Assembly (NCBI GenBank): GCA_944739405.2 | Contig: OX123186.2 | Location: forward strand, 10,748,995 to 10,812,994 | Reading direction: 5' to 3' | Length of the DNA stretch: 64,000 nt | Origin: Euclidia mi | Taxonomy: Eukaryota; Arthropoda; Insecta; Lepidoptera; Erebidae | Program-made: the position numbers and the translations under genes | Part shown: one piece after another, positions 23,086 through 35,077 of the stretch | Numbering within the stretch: the stretch's first letter is position 1 | Layout: each line of letters opens with the position of its first letter | Notes under the pieces: generated by a model | Told to the model about the DNA's origin: nothing | Databases searched by the model: none | What the model saw: only the letters and a program-made list of their open reading frames with translations

Positions 23086-23663
23086 GATTGAATACTTCAT
23101 TATATGATTATAACTTATATCTATGATTTTTGAATTTATTTTAGGTAACCGTTATATACATGTCCTATTCCTTGAGTGACACTTATCTTAATAGATCCTA
23201 AGATGAACTAGTTTTTACAATTCTTACAAATTATGTGATTCTTAAAAAGCAAAAGCCGACAAATCTTATAGTAGATATATTAATTTTTAAATGGCTTCAT
23301 TGTCTTTGTTAAAAACAATTAAATGCATTTGCTTTGTTATTAAAACTAAAACCTAACTTTTCCAATTGCTTTTTAATTATTTAAAAAACAAAGTGACTGT
23401 AGTTACTTTGTTACTGAATTGTTATTTTTATTTAAAATTAATTTTGTGTATAGAAAAATATATTTTTCAATTTAAAGGAAAGTTACCAATAATTATTAAA
23501 AAAAATGCTTTGAAACAAATAGAACTAATTATTCTACAAATTATGAAATAACAAAAGTACTTAAGTTGTCGGCAGTACGTTTTAAATTTGTGATTTTCGT
23601 TTTTTTGCTCCTCCTGATAATTTTGCTTGACTGCAATTACTTTGTTTTTCCGTAGAGCAGCCG

Positions 23664-23885
23664 CGTGCCTCAGAGAGCACCAAGCTAAGGCATTCAAGGA
23701 GCAAGTAAAGGCATTGGCCTGGTTGTCATGAAGATTTTTGACAGTCGTTATAAGGAGTCTGTACTCAGTACCTTTGAATAAACTGACACTAGACTAAACC
23801 ATGAAATACCGCGCGTTGTGGAGGTCAGACATGCAGTCGCTCTGTGGAAAAGTGCGGTACTCGGATATATACTAATTATTTATGT
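23664..23885 (+). mobile_element. SINE, 3' part of the interrupted copy
   Basis: Continues the SINE at 20222-20383 past the transposon. Body landmarks are GACAGTCGTTATAAGGAGTC, CATGAAATACC and GTCGCTCTGTGGAAAAGTGC. A reverse copy is at about 27575-27778 in the right palindrome arm. Confidence 0.7.
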
Positions 23886-25473
23886 TTAGCGTGAGTATTG
23901 GTGTGATACTGCATCGCTATTTCTGAGTTACAACAATAGTTGCTATAGAGTAACGTGTCTTTGACTTCTTATGTAGCTGAAAAGACTTAAATTCTTACAA
24001 TTGTTTTAACCGGCTTACAACTATCGTATTTGCGAAGGGACTGACAGTTGAGTCCCTCCGCGAACACGACCGTTGTAAGCCGTTTGAATCCACTACTCGA
24101 TACGTGCATCGTGCTGTCAGGAACGACAGTCATGCCAATAAGATAGAATGAATAACACTGACACCCTGGTAAGGCGAAGCTACGGCGAATTAAAAATAAA
24201 ATAAAAATAGTAAGTATTAATTCTCAGTAAGGCCAAAATTCACTTAGAATAGGTTATTCTGGACTTACGTTAAAAAAAATTAAACGATGAAATAGAATAA
24301 TTATGATAGTTCACATCTACCAAATCGGATACTACGCAAAATTAAACTAGTACTTACGTTCAAGTTGTACCTTCATTTCTGCCCCATTCACTTAAGTATA
24401 TCTTCGCACTATAAAATTTCTTTGTTGATATATATACAACAATTACTAGGAACTAAGAGAAACCGCTCCTGCTATTTTCCTCGAAACAATACTACGTATA
24501 TATTTTCATCGAAACAATAACGTTATATCATAACAGGTAATAGTTTAATTACTTCTCGCTACCTCTGATTACTTGATCAAATATCTTAAATAGGAGTAAA
24601 GCTCAATAGGATACTGTCGCCTAAAGAGCGGTGACCCTTATCAACAATGTCGACCGACTTGGATTCCTTAATACACATACTGTCAACGTGTAACACGACA
24701 CTCGAAAACCAAACTTATTTCTTTTCACATAAAGTGTGTTTTATCTCTGCATACAGTTGATGGTTCAGTCATTTGTAATTAAACGGTATAAAATTTACTA
24801 TCGCCATGGTATTAACTCAATTCCCGTGTATTGTTCGGCGTCACCTTATTTTCAATCAATGCGGTTGTAAATAATCCGTTTACAAAGGTACAACTGACGC
24901 AATTTGTATAAAGCCTTGCGATATTTGGTAGTACATTTTCTTTACCATAAAATGAACCAACATAATTTAATGTTTGGAATTAATTTCAATACAAGTTTTT
25001 GGGATATCTAGATGTTTTTATACAGTGTGATTTTAAACTGTCTTCAAAAATCTTCCTATATCTTTCTTCACAGTGGGAACTCAATTCACATGCTTGTCCT
25101 ATGCCTCTCGCGTGATCTGGGTGTGTGTGTGTATGGCTATTCCTTTAAGTGCTTGAGGTGTATCCACTCAAGCTACCAGGGTGTTCGTTGACATCGAAGC
25201 ACGGTAAAAAATATTCTTCGCTGATCTATCTTATTTGGTCATCTTTCTGTCTTATAGTGTGGCATATTGGGCCTCTAAAAATACAAATCTGTAGGTATAT
25301 ATAAAATCCTTGCATTACTGACAGTAGCGGTGCAATAAGAAGGATTTTTTCGGAATTCTCAGAAGATCGGGCAAATTTAAAAAAAGTGCAGGCGCAGCTG
25401 CGGGCGTCCTCAAGTAATATACAGCTTGGCGCAAAAGTAATGACCCTATTTGCTTCAGCTACAACTTCGTTTC
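23886..25473. other. Non-coding sequence in the left palindrome arm
   Basis: Apart from the hairpin, no gene. The last part (25300-25470) belongs to a dispersed repeat also seen at 57985-58195 (GAGGACGCCAGCAGCTACGC versus its reverse complement here). Confidence 0.5.
24008..24085. repeat. 78-bp imperfect hairpin
   Basis: 35-bp arms, about six mismatches, 8-nt loop; outer sequence CGGCTTACAAC. It could be a tiny MITE. The mirror copy is at 27357-27434. Confidence 0.7.
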
Positions 25474-25964
25474 GTAGAAAGAACGTAGCCCGTAGGAAGA
25501 ACGTAGCCCGTAGGAAGAACGTAGCCCGTAGGAAGAACTGGAAACAGCATAGAGAATACACAACAACCGGTCAGGAACAGGCGGTCCCTAGATCGGCTGT
25601 TATGCTTAGGAGACACAGATACTACAGACAGAACGTATAGGCACACAGACAACTAGAATATGCTTACCCCCAGCGGGACAGTAGACAGAGAAGTAGGATT
25701 TTAATAATAGTAGTAATAGTCGCTACAACCATCAGCGAGACGGTGTGTAGGGCAAGTGACAGACTTAGATCGCGCACCCATCTTATATAGATGTAGGCCT
25801 ATGACTCACAACTGCCTTTGGCTGGTGAACATGACCATATTAGGTAATATTGCGAACGGCTAAGCTGGCGTTAAGCGCCTGCGAGATATTATAACGCAAT
25901 ACGTGTAGTATTACGTTACAAGGTTGTTATCATTTAGAAACGAAGAAATGTTTGTTTTCATTTA
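25474..25964. other. Palindrome spacer (491 bp)
   Basis: Single-copy centre of the palindrome. It starts with an 18-bp tandem repeat (CGTAGGAAGAACGTAGCC, about 3.5 copies, 25474-25540) and ends with a 16-bp direct duplication at the arm junction (TCATTTAGAAACGAAG at 25930-25945 and 25958-25973). Frames across the 18-bp array encode RRKNVA repeats and are not taken as genes. Confidence 0.85.
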
Positions 25965-28900
25965 GAAACGAAGTTGTAGCTGAAGCAAATAGGGTCATTA
26001 CTTTTGCGCCAAGCTGTATATTACTTGAGGACGCCCGCAGCTGCGCCTGCACTTTTTTAAATTCGCCCGATCTTCTGAGAATTCCGAAAAAATCCTTCTT
26101 ATTGCACCGCTACTGTCAGTAATGCTTAGTATTTAGTTATATATACCTACAGATTTGTATTTTTAGAGGCCCAATATGCCACACTATAAGACAGACAGAT
26201 GACCAAATAAGATAGATCAGCGAAGAATATTTTTTACCGTGCTTCGATGTCAACAAACACCCTGGTAGCTTGAGTGGATACACCTCAAGCACTTAAAGGA
26301 ATAGCCATACACACACACACCCAGATCACGCGAGAGGCATGGGACAAGCATGTGAATTGTGTTCCCACTGTGAAGAAAGATATAGGAAGATTTTTGAAGA
26401 CAGTTTAAAATCACACTGTATAAAAACATCTAGATATCCCAAAAACTCGTATTGAAATTAAATCCAAACATTAAATTATGTTGGTTCATTTTATGGTAAA
26501 GAAAATTTACTACCAAATATCGCAAGGCTTTATACAAATTGCGTCAGTTGTACCTTTGTAAACGGATTATTTACAACCGCATTGATTGAAAATAAGGTGA
26601 CGCCGAACAATACACGGGAATTGAGTTAATACGATGGCGATAGTAAATTTTATACCGTTTAAGTACAAATGACTGAACCATCAACTGTATGCTGAGATAA
26701 AACACACTTTATGTGAAAAGAAATAAGTTTGGTTTTCGAGTGTCGTGTTACACGTTGACAGTATGTGTATTAAGGAATCCAAGTCGGTTGACATTGTTGA
26801 TAAGGGTCACCGCTCTTTAGGCGACAGTATCCTATTGAGCTTTACTCCTATTTAAGATATTTGATCAAGTTATCAGAGGTAGCGAGAAGTAATTAAACTA
26901 TTACCTGTTATGATATAACGTTATTGTTTCGATGAAAATATATACGTAGTATTGTTTCGAGGAAAATAGCAGGAGCGGTTTCTCTTAGTTCCTAGTAATT
27001 GTTGTATATATATCAACAAAGAAATTTTATAGTGCGAAGATATACTTAAGTGAATGGGGCAGAAATGAAGGTACAACTTGAACGTAAGTACTAGTTTAAT
27101 TTTGCGTAGTATCTCGATTTGGTAGATGTGAACTATCATAATTATTCTATTTCATCGTTAAATTTTTTTTAACGTAAGTCCAGAATAACCTATTCTAAGT
27201 GAATTTTGGCCTTACTGAGAATTAATACTTACTATTTTTATTTTATTTTTAATTCGCCGTAGCTTCGCCTTACCAGGGTGTCAGTGTTATTCATTCTATC
27301 TTATTGGCATGACTGTCGTTCCTGACAGCACGATGCACGTATCGAGTAGTGGATTCAAACGGCTTACAACGGTCGTGTTCGCGGAGGGACTCAACTGTCA
27401 GTCCCTTCGCAAATACGATAGTTGTAAGCCGGTTAAAACAATTGTAAGAATTTAAGTCTTTTCAGCTACATAAGAAGTCAAAGACACGTTACTCTATAGC
27501 AACTATTGTTGTAACTCAGAAATAGCGATGCAGTATCACACCAATACTCACGCTAAACATAAATAATTAGTATATATCCGAGTACCGCACTTTTCCACAG
27601 AGCGACTGCATGTCTGACCTCCACAACGCGCGGTATTTCATGGTTTAGTCTAGTGCCAGTTTATTCAAAGGTACTGAGTACAGACTCCTTATAACGACTG
27701 TCAAAAATCTTCATGACAACCAGGCCAATGCCTTTACTTGCTCCTTGAATGCCTTAGCTTGGTGCTCTCTGAGGCACGCGGCTGCTCTACGGAAAAACAA
27801 AGTAATTGCAGTCAAGCAAAATTATCAGGAGGAGCAAAAAAAACGAAAATCACAAATTTAAAACGTACTGCCGACAACTTAAGTACTTTTGTTATTTCAT
27901 AATTTGTAAAATAATTAGTTCTATTTGTTTCAAAGCATTTTTTTTAATAATTATTGGTAACTTTCCTTTAAATTGAAAAATATATTTTTCTATAGACAAA
28001 GTTAATTTTAAATAAAAATAACAATTCAGTAACAAAGTAACTACAGTCACTTTGTTTTTTAAATAATTAAAAAACAATTGGAAAAGTTAGGTTTTAGTTT
28101 TAATAACAAAGCAAATGCATTTAATTGTTTTTAACAAAGACAATGAAGCCATTTAAAAATTAATATATCTACTATAAGATTTGTCGGCTTTTGCTTTTTA
28201 AGAATCACATAATTTGTAAGAATTGTAAAAACTAGTTCATCTTAGGATCTATTAAGATAAGTGTCACTCAAGGAATAGGACATGTATATAACGGTTACCT
28301 AAAATAAATTCAAAAATCATAGATATAAGTTATAATCATATAATGAAGTATTCAATCAATCCACCTATGCAGTCCACTGCTACACATAGGCCTCGCCCAA
28401 CACGCGCCACAGTACACGGTCCTCAGCCTTCCGCATCCAGTCTGTCCCAGCCACCTTTTTCAGGTCGTCGGTCCACCTAGCCGAGGGCCGCCCTACCTTA
28501 CGCTAGCCGCGGCGTGGTCTCCACTCTAGGACACGCTTGCTCCATCGGCCATCAGTCCTTCTACAGATATGGCCAGCCCACTGCCACTTGAGCTTATTGA
28601 TTCTGTGAGCTATGTCGGCAATTTTGGTTCTTTGTCGGATAACTTCGTTTCGGATTTTATCCTTCAAAGAGACGCCAAGCATAGCCCGTTCCATAGCTCG
28701 CTGCGTGACTTTTAGTTTGTGGACTAGTCCCACTGTGAGTGCCCACGTCTCGGCACCGTACGTCATAACAGGTAGGATGCATTGGTTGAAGACTTTGGTC
28801 TTCAGACATTGCAGTGGGGGCGAAGAGAAAACTCGACGTAGCTTGATCATGATAAAAGTTAGCAAGCCACGTCTCAGTAGGATCCAGTTGGATCCTGCGG

Positions 28901-29988
28901 TCGATTTCTTTCTCGAAGTTGTTTCAACCAAGCTGGACTACTTGACCAAGGTAGACATACTCTTGAACAACTTCGAGCATCGATCCGTGGACATAAACCG
29001 GTCCCGGCACAATGTGTTCGTTGACGATAATCTTGGTTTTATGCAAGTTCATGCCGAGACCGACCCGTCGAGAGGCTCCATTTAGGCTGTGCAGCATCTC
29101 ACTCAGCTCTTCCAGGCCCTCTGCCACGATGACAATATCCTCGGCAAACCGAAGGTGGGATATGTATCTCCTTGCCTCACCCCTCTACGCAACTCAATGG
29201 GGCTGGTTTTACTGTCCTGGAGTTGGACGGTCATAGTGGCCGTGTCGTACAAACATCTCAACACCTCGATGTAGCGCCAATCGATGCAACACCGCCGCAG
29301 AGCTCCCTCTAACTTGGAGGTTACAGTTTTGCCATCCGCAGTATTGAGTTTCGACAGATGAATTCTATCAAGCTGGCGAGCGAAGACTTTGGTGCCTCGA
29401 TTCTGTTCAATCGCATCGAATTAATATATACTTCCGATCAGACATGATGAAGTCTATCTCGTTCCTTGTCACAGTATCGGGGCTTCACCATGTCCTCTTT
29501 CTATGAGGCTTCTTCTTGAAGAAGGAGTTCATTAAGAAGAGCTCCTGTGACTCCAGAAAATTGACCAGCATTTTGCCCCAGTGATTTCGGCGCCCCACGC
29601 CATAGGGTCCGATTTTCGTTTCGCCGCGTTCTTGTACTCCCACTTTGGCATTAAAATCCCCCATAACAACGCTGTAGTGTGTCTTGGTGGTATGATGTAT
29701 AGCCTTAGTAATATCTTCATACATGGTTTCGACTATGTCATCACAATATGTCGAGGTCGGCGCATATACCTGTACCACCTTCAGAGAGTACCGTCCTGTC
29801 TGTGACCCGTAATATGAGGTACGCTACCCGTGTCGACACACTGCTGATTTCTACAACGCTGTTAGTGAGAGTTTTGTTAACGAGGAAACCGACACTGCCC
29901 TGAGAGGGCTGATCACCTTCTCGAAAGTAGAACAGATTGCCTGAATCAAGGGTTATCGTGTCCTCCCCCTGTATTTATACGACCTAGT
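25965..29988 (-). repeat. Right arm of an 8.5-kb palindrome
   Basis: 4,024 bp, reverse complement of 21455-25473. It stops inside the LINE: at 29988 the match breaks and unrelated sequence begins. The LINE 5' end and the left TIR are not copied, so this arm is probably the derived copy. Confidence 0.95.
28335..29988 (-). pseudogene. LINE copy carried in the right palindrome arm
   Basis: Mirror of 21455-23085 with the same internal deletions. Two C-terminal translations (157 and 142 residues on opposite strands) are identical to the left-arm versions. The endonuclease piece differs at three residues (STYYDD versus STYCDD, ETVYED versus ETMYED, KALHH versus KAIHH). Shared deletions show that the LINE was already broken before duplication. 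Confidence 0.85.
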
Positions 29989-30715
29989 CAGAAGTTAAGT
30001 AAGAAAACTAGAAAGAAGGTTGCTATCATCGATATATATGTACTAAAGTACTAGATGTAGCATTCAGAACATTTACTTTGTTCAAATGCTTTGCATGAAC
30101 ATACCGGCAAAGCAATCTAGTGTCACTTTGACTTTCCTGCAGTGTGGGTCCGCTTCGTTTATTGACTGTGTGGCGACGATATATCGATTAATTTGAATCA
30201 GAATTATTTATGTCAATAAAAGAGTTAAATGTATCATAATACCACATTAAAATGTATTTCTTTATTTTTATGTGACGTCATTTACGATCATAGACTAACT
30301 ACTATGCAGAAATACATTGCAAGTGATTGTAGGTAAAATATATGACTAAGACCAGACTTCGTGAAGGTATTGGTTTTAAACGTTTTTTAGTTTGATTAAT
30401 GTTATAAAACCAATTTGACGTTGTATAACACTAATTCTGTGTTGTTTTTATTTTTTTATATATTGATCGTAATAACCATATTAACGAATATTTCAAAACT
30501 TCATCATAGTAGGTACAGATTTGCAGTTATAGAAAAATACGCAAAAATAATATTGAACCATGAGGCCAAAACAGATCCTGATTTCCATTATCCGACCAAT
30601 AGACAAAAAAACACAAAATTAATTGTGTTTGATGGCAATTGAATAGTTATTAAAATATATTTTTGAGCATTTCTTGCTAAAGTAAATTTATCTGCAATTT
30701 AAAATATTTTTTTTA
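29989..30715. other. Non-coding stretch
   Basis: AT-rich with no recognisable gene; the boundary at 29989 is the outer breakpoint of the palindrome. Confidence 0.4.
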
Positions 30716-30790
30716 GCCAGGACTTCAACCCGCGACCACGTCGATACCGTACCGACTAAGCTACTCAGGCCACTTCGTCATAGATTTTTT
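30716..30790 (-). repeat. Degenerate tRNA-like segment
   Basis: The minus strand reads GTAGCTTAGTCGGTACGG then GCGGGTTGAAGTCCTGGC, box-A- and box-B-like. It is probably a decayed SINE head; the T-arm has lost consensus bases. Confidence 0.45.
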
Positions 30791-31439
30791 TAAATAGTTG
30801 GTTTCCTTATGGTAGCACATAGTGCCATCTGCCACATGTGTAGGTTTAGAACTCTGTGGTCAGCAAGGGCATCATTACAGAATAACATACAATCCTGCCT
30901 TATATATTAGGATATGTTTAAGCAATTCTCATAGTAAGATAAATATAAAGGTTAAAAATTAGAATTATTCGTGAGGCAACTATATAAGGCAAGTCTTGAA
31001 CTTACGCCCACGAATACATTTTTCTATTTTGTAATAAAAACATCTGAATATGTTTATAGATTCTATTTTTTTACTTAAATAAACCCCTAGCAATTAATTC
31101 CTTTTATTTTCATAAATAAACTGTTCTTATTATGTTGATGAAATATTGTAGGCAGTAAACATCTCTTCTGTGATGTAAATAGTCTTTGCAAATGGCAATA
31201 AGCAGCCAGTAGCGTTAGAGAACTATTGGATACGCATTGGTAAGATGCCAGGACTTGTTGTTGTTGATTGGCTATAATAATAACTAGACACTGTAAGTCA
31301 TTGGCGCTGCTTGCGCCTGCGTGTTGCGCTAGTACGATTAGACGTCATACAATTTGAACAAAATATTTATAGGGAATGCTCCGTCTATCGTTAGAGTATA
31401 TGTCAATGGTTGCTCTTTAAAGAACCAAGGTGAGATGTG
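30791..31439. other. Non-coding stretch
   Basis: No gene or element recognised. Confidence 0.4.
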
Positions 31440-33250
31440 CTATCATCATATCAGCCAAATGACGTCCACTGCTGGACATAGGCCTCCCCCAAGGTTCTCC
31501 ACACAGACCGGTCTTAAGCCGCCCGCATCCAACCGCCTCCCGCGATCTTGACGAGCTCGTCGGTCCACCTTGCGGGGGGCCTACCTCTGCTGCGTCGTCC
31601 GGTACGTCGCCGCCACTCCAGAACCTTTCTGCCCCAACGGCCATCGGTTCTTCGAGCTATGTGCCCTGCCCACTGCCACTTCAGCTTGGCTATCCGGAGA
31701 GCTATGTCGGCGACTTTGGTTCTACTGCGGATCTCCTCATTTCTGATTGACCTGACCTTGAGCCTTCTGATTAGGCCCATAGTGAGCGACCACGTCTCTG
31801 ACCCGTAAGTCATCACTGGCAACACACACTGGTCAAAGACTTTCGTCTTGAGACACTGCGGGATATCGGACGAGAAGATATGTCGTAGCTTTCCGAACGC
31901 TGCCCAACCGAGTTGGATTCGACGCTTGACCTCCTTCTCGAAGTTGGACCTACCTAATTGGACTACTTGTCCCAGGTAGATATACCTGTCGACAACTTCG
32001 AGCGTAGAGTTCCCAACCTGAATAGGAGCAGGTACAACATGGACGTTCGACATGATTTTCGTCTTGTCCATGTTCATCTTAAGACCTACTTGTTGGGAGA
32101 CTCTACAGAGGCCATCGAGCGTTGTGCCTAGGTCTTCCATGGTCTCAGCCATGACTACAATATCGTCTGCGAATCGAAGGTGAGTGATGTACTAGCCGTT
32201 GATGTTGATGCCGAGTCCATTCCAGTCCAGAAGCTTGAAAACATCCTCCAGCGCAGTGGTAAACAGTTTCGGGGATATGACATCCCCCTGTCTCACCCCT
32301 CGCTGGAGTTGAATAGGTTTCGAACTCTGGTCCAGGAGGCGGACTGACATAGTGGCGTTTTCATACAAACACTTCAGCATTTCGATATATCGGTAGTCAA
32401 TCCGGCACCGTTGGAGAGACTGTAGCACCGCCCAGGTTTCGATCGAATCGAAGGCTTTCTCATAGTCCACAAACGCCAAGCATAGGGGCTGGTTATACTC
32501 CTCGAACTTCTGTATAACCTGCCGCAGCGTATGTATGTGGTCTATGGTACTATATAGCCTTTACGGAAACCGGCTTGTTCGGGAGGCTGGAAGTCGTCTT
32601 GCTTGCTCTCGAGACGATTCGTGATGACCCTCGAAAACAGCTTTAGACGTGGCTTAGAAGTGTGACGGGTCTGTAGTTCTTTAAGAGGGTTTTATCCCCT
32701 TTCTTAAAGAAAAGCACCACCACACCTCTGTGCCACGCCTGTGGCGTTTAACCCTCGAGAATGACGGAATTAAATAGCTTCCGGAGGGCTTTTCTAGCGG
32801 GTGCACCGCCGGGCCTTCAGAAGCTCGCTCGTAATTCCGTCGTCACCCGACGCCTTGTTGTTTTTGAGCTGTTTGAGAGCCACACTAATCTCGTGCATGC
32901 TGACGTCCGGGATATCTTCGGTATAGTGTCGGGTCAATCCAGCTCTAGGGTCTGACGCTGGAGTGCTTGCGGGTTGTTGCGTTGTCGTGTATAGCTGTCC
33001 ATAGAACCTTTCGATCTCCTCCAAGAGCTCAGGCTTGGACGATACGATTCTGCCATCCTCCGTCTTCAGCTTTGTCCGCTGACTCTGCCTAACAGACAGA
33101 TCCCTCTGGAACACTTTGGATCCCTTATTCTGCTCGATCGCCTCACGAACACATTTTGTGTTGTATTGGCGGAGATCGCGAGTAGACTTAGAGATCTGTC
33201 TGTTGAGGTGCCGATATTTCATCATGGCGTCGGAGGATAGCATAGATCTT
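31440..33250 (-). pseudogene. LINE reverse transcriptase, 5'-truncated, a few breaks
   Basis: The minus strand begins in the linker and fingers (32794-33243: GSKVFQRDLSVRQSQRTKLK, NKASGDDGITSELLK). After frameshifts it gives the palm: AFVDYEKAFDSIE and LQRGVRQGDVISPKLFTTAL (32192-32479). A single in-frame TAG follows, then RFADDIVVMAE with an intact FADD box, then the thumb and C-terminus (31514-32152: VMTYGSETWSL, KLKWQWAGHIARRTDGRWG, RGRPPARWTDEL). The 3' end reads GCCTATGTCCAGCAGTGGAC and a TGATATGATGA tail. The endonuclease is missing. Same broad family as the LINE at 21241-23085, but a separate subfamily. Confidence 0.85.
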
Positions 33251-34972
33251 GCGCCAATCCATCCACCTTGATGTGTTATTACAGGTAGGTAAATTTTACA
33301 TTGAGATAAGCAAGAGTTTAAGTGCAGGAAGCCTACCAGAACATTCCCAGTTAAGCCAGCTCTTTCAAGCCGAAATCAGAACATGATCATCGCTGTATCA
33401 TATACTCACACTTCTCCGTAAATATTTGATTCTCATAAGAAATGTAGCGCCCGTCATGAGCTGTTAACATAAACGTAAGTACACGGCAGCCAAACTACGG
33501 GGATTTTGATAATTAATCTTTACACAAAGGTTAGGGCAAAAGTCTAAGTAAAATCCGTACATTGAACGGCAAAAGAACGACGCATGAAATATAAAGCAAA
33601 ATCGGATTTAGTGAGGGTGGAACCGCGATGTCGACCCGCGTCAATGTCCGACTCGGGAACGAACGGCATCCCGACATTGGTTCCCCTTGATATGTAGAGG
33701 AATTGTACGTTTGAAGACTGCTGCCTTGTTAAACTTTTAAACCTTGTTAAATTTGGATTATAGAAAAGTTTGTTTATGTTCCATTGGTTAAATAAAAATA
33801 TGATTAGTATTGACACAGATAATGCCTGCTTTTATCAGTTGCAAAAGTCTTTTTATCTTTAAACCTCAATAATAGCAAGTACGGCAGTAAAGATCCATAA
33901 AATATGTAAATCACGCAATTCCCCTAAGGTTGGCAGCATCTGTTCTCTATCTGCCTATCGCAGTACACTGCTGGATATAGGACATTTCCAACACGCGTCT
34001 TAGTACACGATCCTCCGCCTTCTGCATAGAATCCGGCGTTTGTTACTGCCTTATAATTAAATAGAAGAAAAAAATAGAGGTAATGATGTAATATAAAAGT
34101 CAAAAAGAAATTAAATTACATGGATGGAAATTAAAAACAATGAAACCAAATATGTCTTCATATGAATTATTTTTATATTCCAATAAAACATAATTATTAA
34201 GTTTCCCACTCTTACATAATTATACCTTAAAATATACCCATGTACTGAAACAAATAAATTAACTTGGAACTCAGTTATCTTAAATTTCAATCTAAATCAA
34301 AATACCGTATCATCGTGAAGTCTTGATTTCAAAATGTCCTTTAATCACCAGTTCTAGTAATCACCATTACAAGCTGTTATTTATTCACAGCTATCCCCAT
34401 ACGAACGCCATAATAATCGCCATTTAACGTCTCTTATAGTGGTCATGGGACGAGACTTACTCATAATGGGAACATAAGGTGTGCACAATGTGACGGCCGG
34501 TGTCATGTCAAAATTGTCATCACAGCGGTTGTCAAGAACTACTGACGTCTACACACACAGCAAACTAGCCGGCCGTCAAACACAATAATTAGCAAAGAGG
34601 TTTTGAAGACTATTTTATTATTTGGAAATGAGTTTTTAGTTCGATGACGTATACACACTGTCAAGTGTTCGCCGAATTCACCAGTCATTGACAACAAGGC
34701 GATGGCCGTGTGGATAACACATCCCGTTTACGTTCTGATGGCGTGGGTTCAAATAACAGTTATGTGGATTATGGTTTTTATGAATTTTGGAAAAAAATTA
34801 TGAGTATTTGGCAAATATTTAAAAAAAGATTATTTAAATATTTTGAATAAAAATTAGAAAATTCTAGAAACTTCAGGAAGGAATGGAAAGGTTAAAAAGA
34901 GACAGGAGATGGAAAAACAATTGAATAATGAAAAGACAATCGAAATTAGTGGATCTAGAACATTCCTAGGGG
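33251..34972. other. Mostly non-coding; a LINE tail scrap
   Basis: At 33945-34037 the minus strand matches the LINE 3' end (GCGGAGGATCGTGTACTAAG ... CAGTGTACTGCGATAG). Otherwise nothing recognised. Confidence 0.5.
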
Positions 34973-35077
34973 TATATAAGGCGGTGTAGACGCGCTGAGC
35001 GCCAGTTTAAGTTGAAAAGTGGTAAAATGAAGAAGAAAAGGAAGAAGTAAAAGGAAGAAAGAAGTAGTAGTGAATAA
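34973..35077 (+). promoter_or_regulatory. Core promoter (TATA plus initiator), possibly from an LTR
   Basis: TATATAAG at 34973-34980 is followed 30 bp later by GCCAGTTT (CAGT initiator, 35003-35006). A purine-rich leader with AATAAA at 35072-35077 and repeated GTGCAGTGAA phrases follows. A TATA box, an initiator and an early poly(A) signal within 100 bp are the U3-R layout of an LTR. I could not find TG...CA ends or a second copy, so a host promoter is possible. Confidence 0.4.

Larger units (their letters stand above)
20384..23663. mobile_element. Non-autonomous TIR DNA transposon, superfamily unassigned
   Basis: Ends are inverted: CGGCTGTGCTACGGAAAAAC at 20384 and, reading inward from 23663 on the other strand, CGGCTGCTCTACGGAAAAAC. 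CGTG flanks both ends (20380-20383, 23664-23667), a 4-bp target duplication within a SINE. Both subterminal regions hold many copies of an AAACAAAGTAACTGC-like motif in both orientations, for example 20527-20542, 20563-20580, 20597-20613, 20802-20834, 23385-23412 and 23633-23649. Such clusters often bind transposase. There is no transposase; the only coding remnant is the LINE inside (21241-23085), so the element without it is about 1.4 kb. Four-bp duplications are known for Sola, Academ, Chapaev and Ginger types, but I cannot assign it. Confidence 0.7.
21455..25473 (+). repeat. Left arm of an 8.5-kb palindrome
   Basis: This 4,019-bp segment is the reverse complement of 25965-29988. It contains most of the broken LINE, the right end of the TIR transposon, the right part of the split SINE, a 78-bp imperfect hairpin (24008-24085) and about 1.4 kb of other AT-rich sequence. 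By eye, differences from the right arm are around 1 per 100 bases. Confidence 0.95.

Noticed and set aside
25386..25640. Basic protein with RRKNVA repeats
   Set aside because: Generated by the 18-bp minisatellite at the palindrome hinge.
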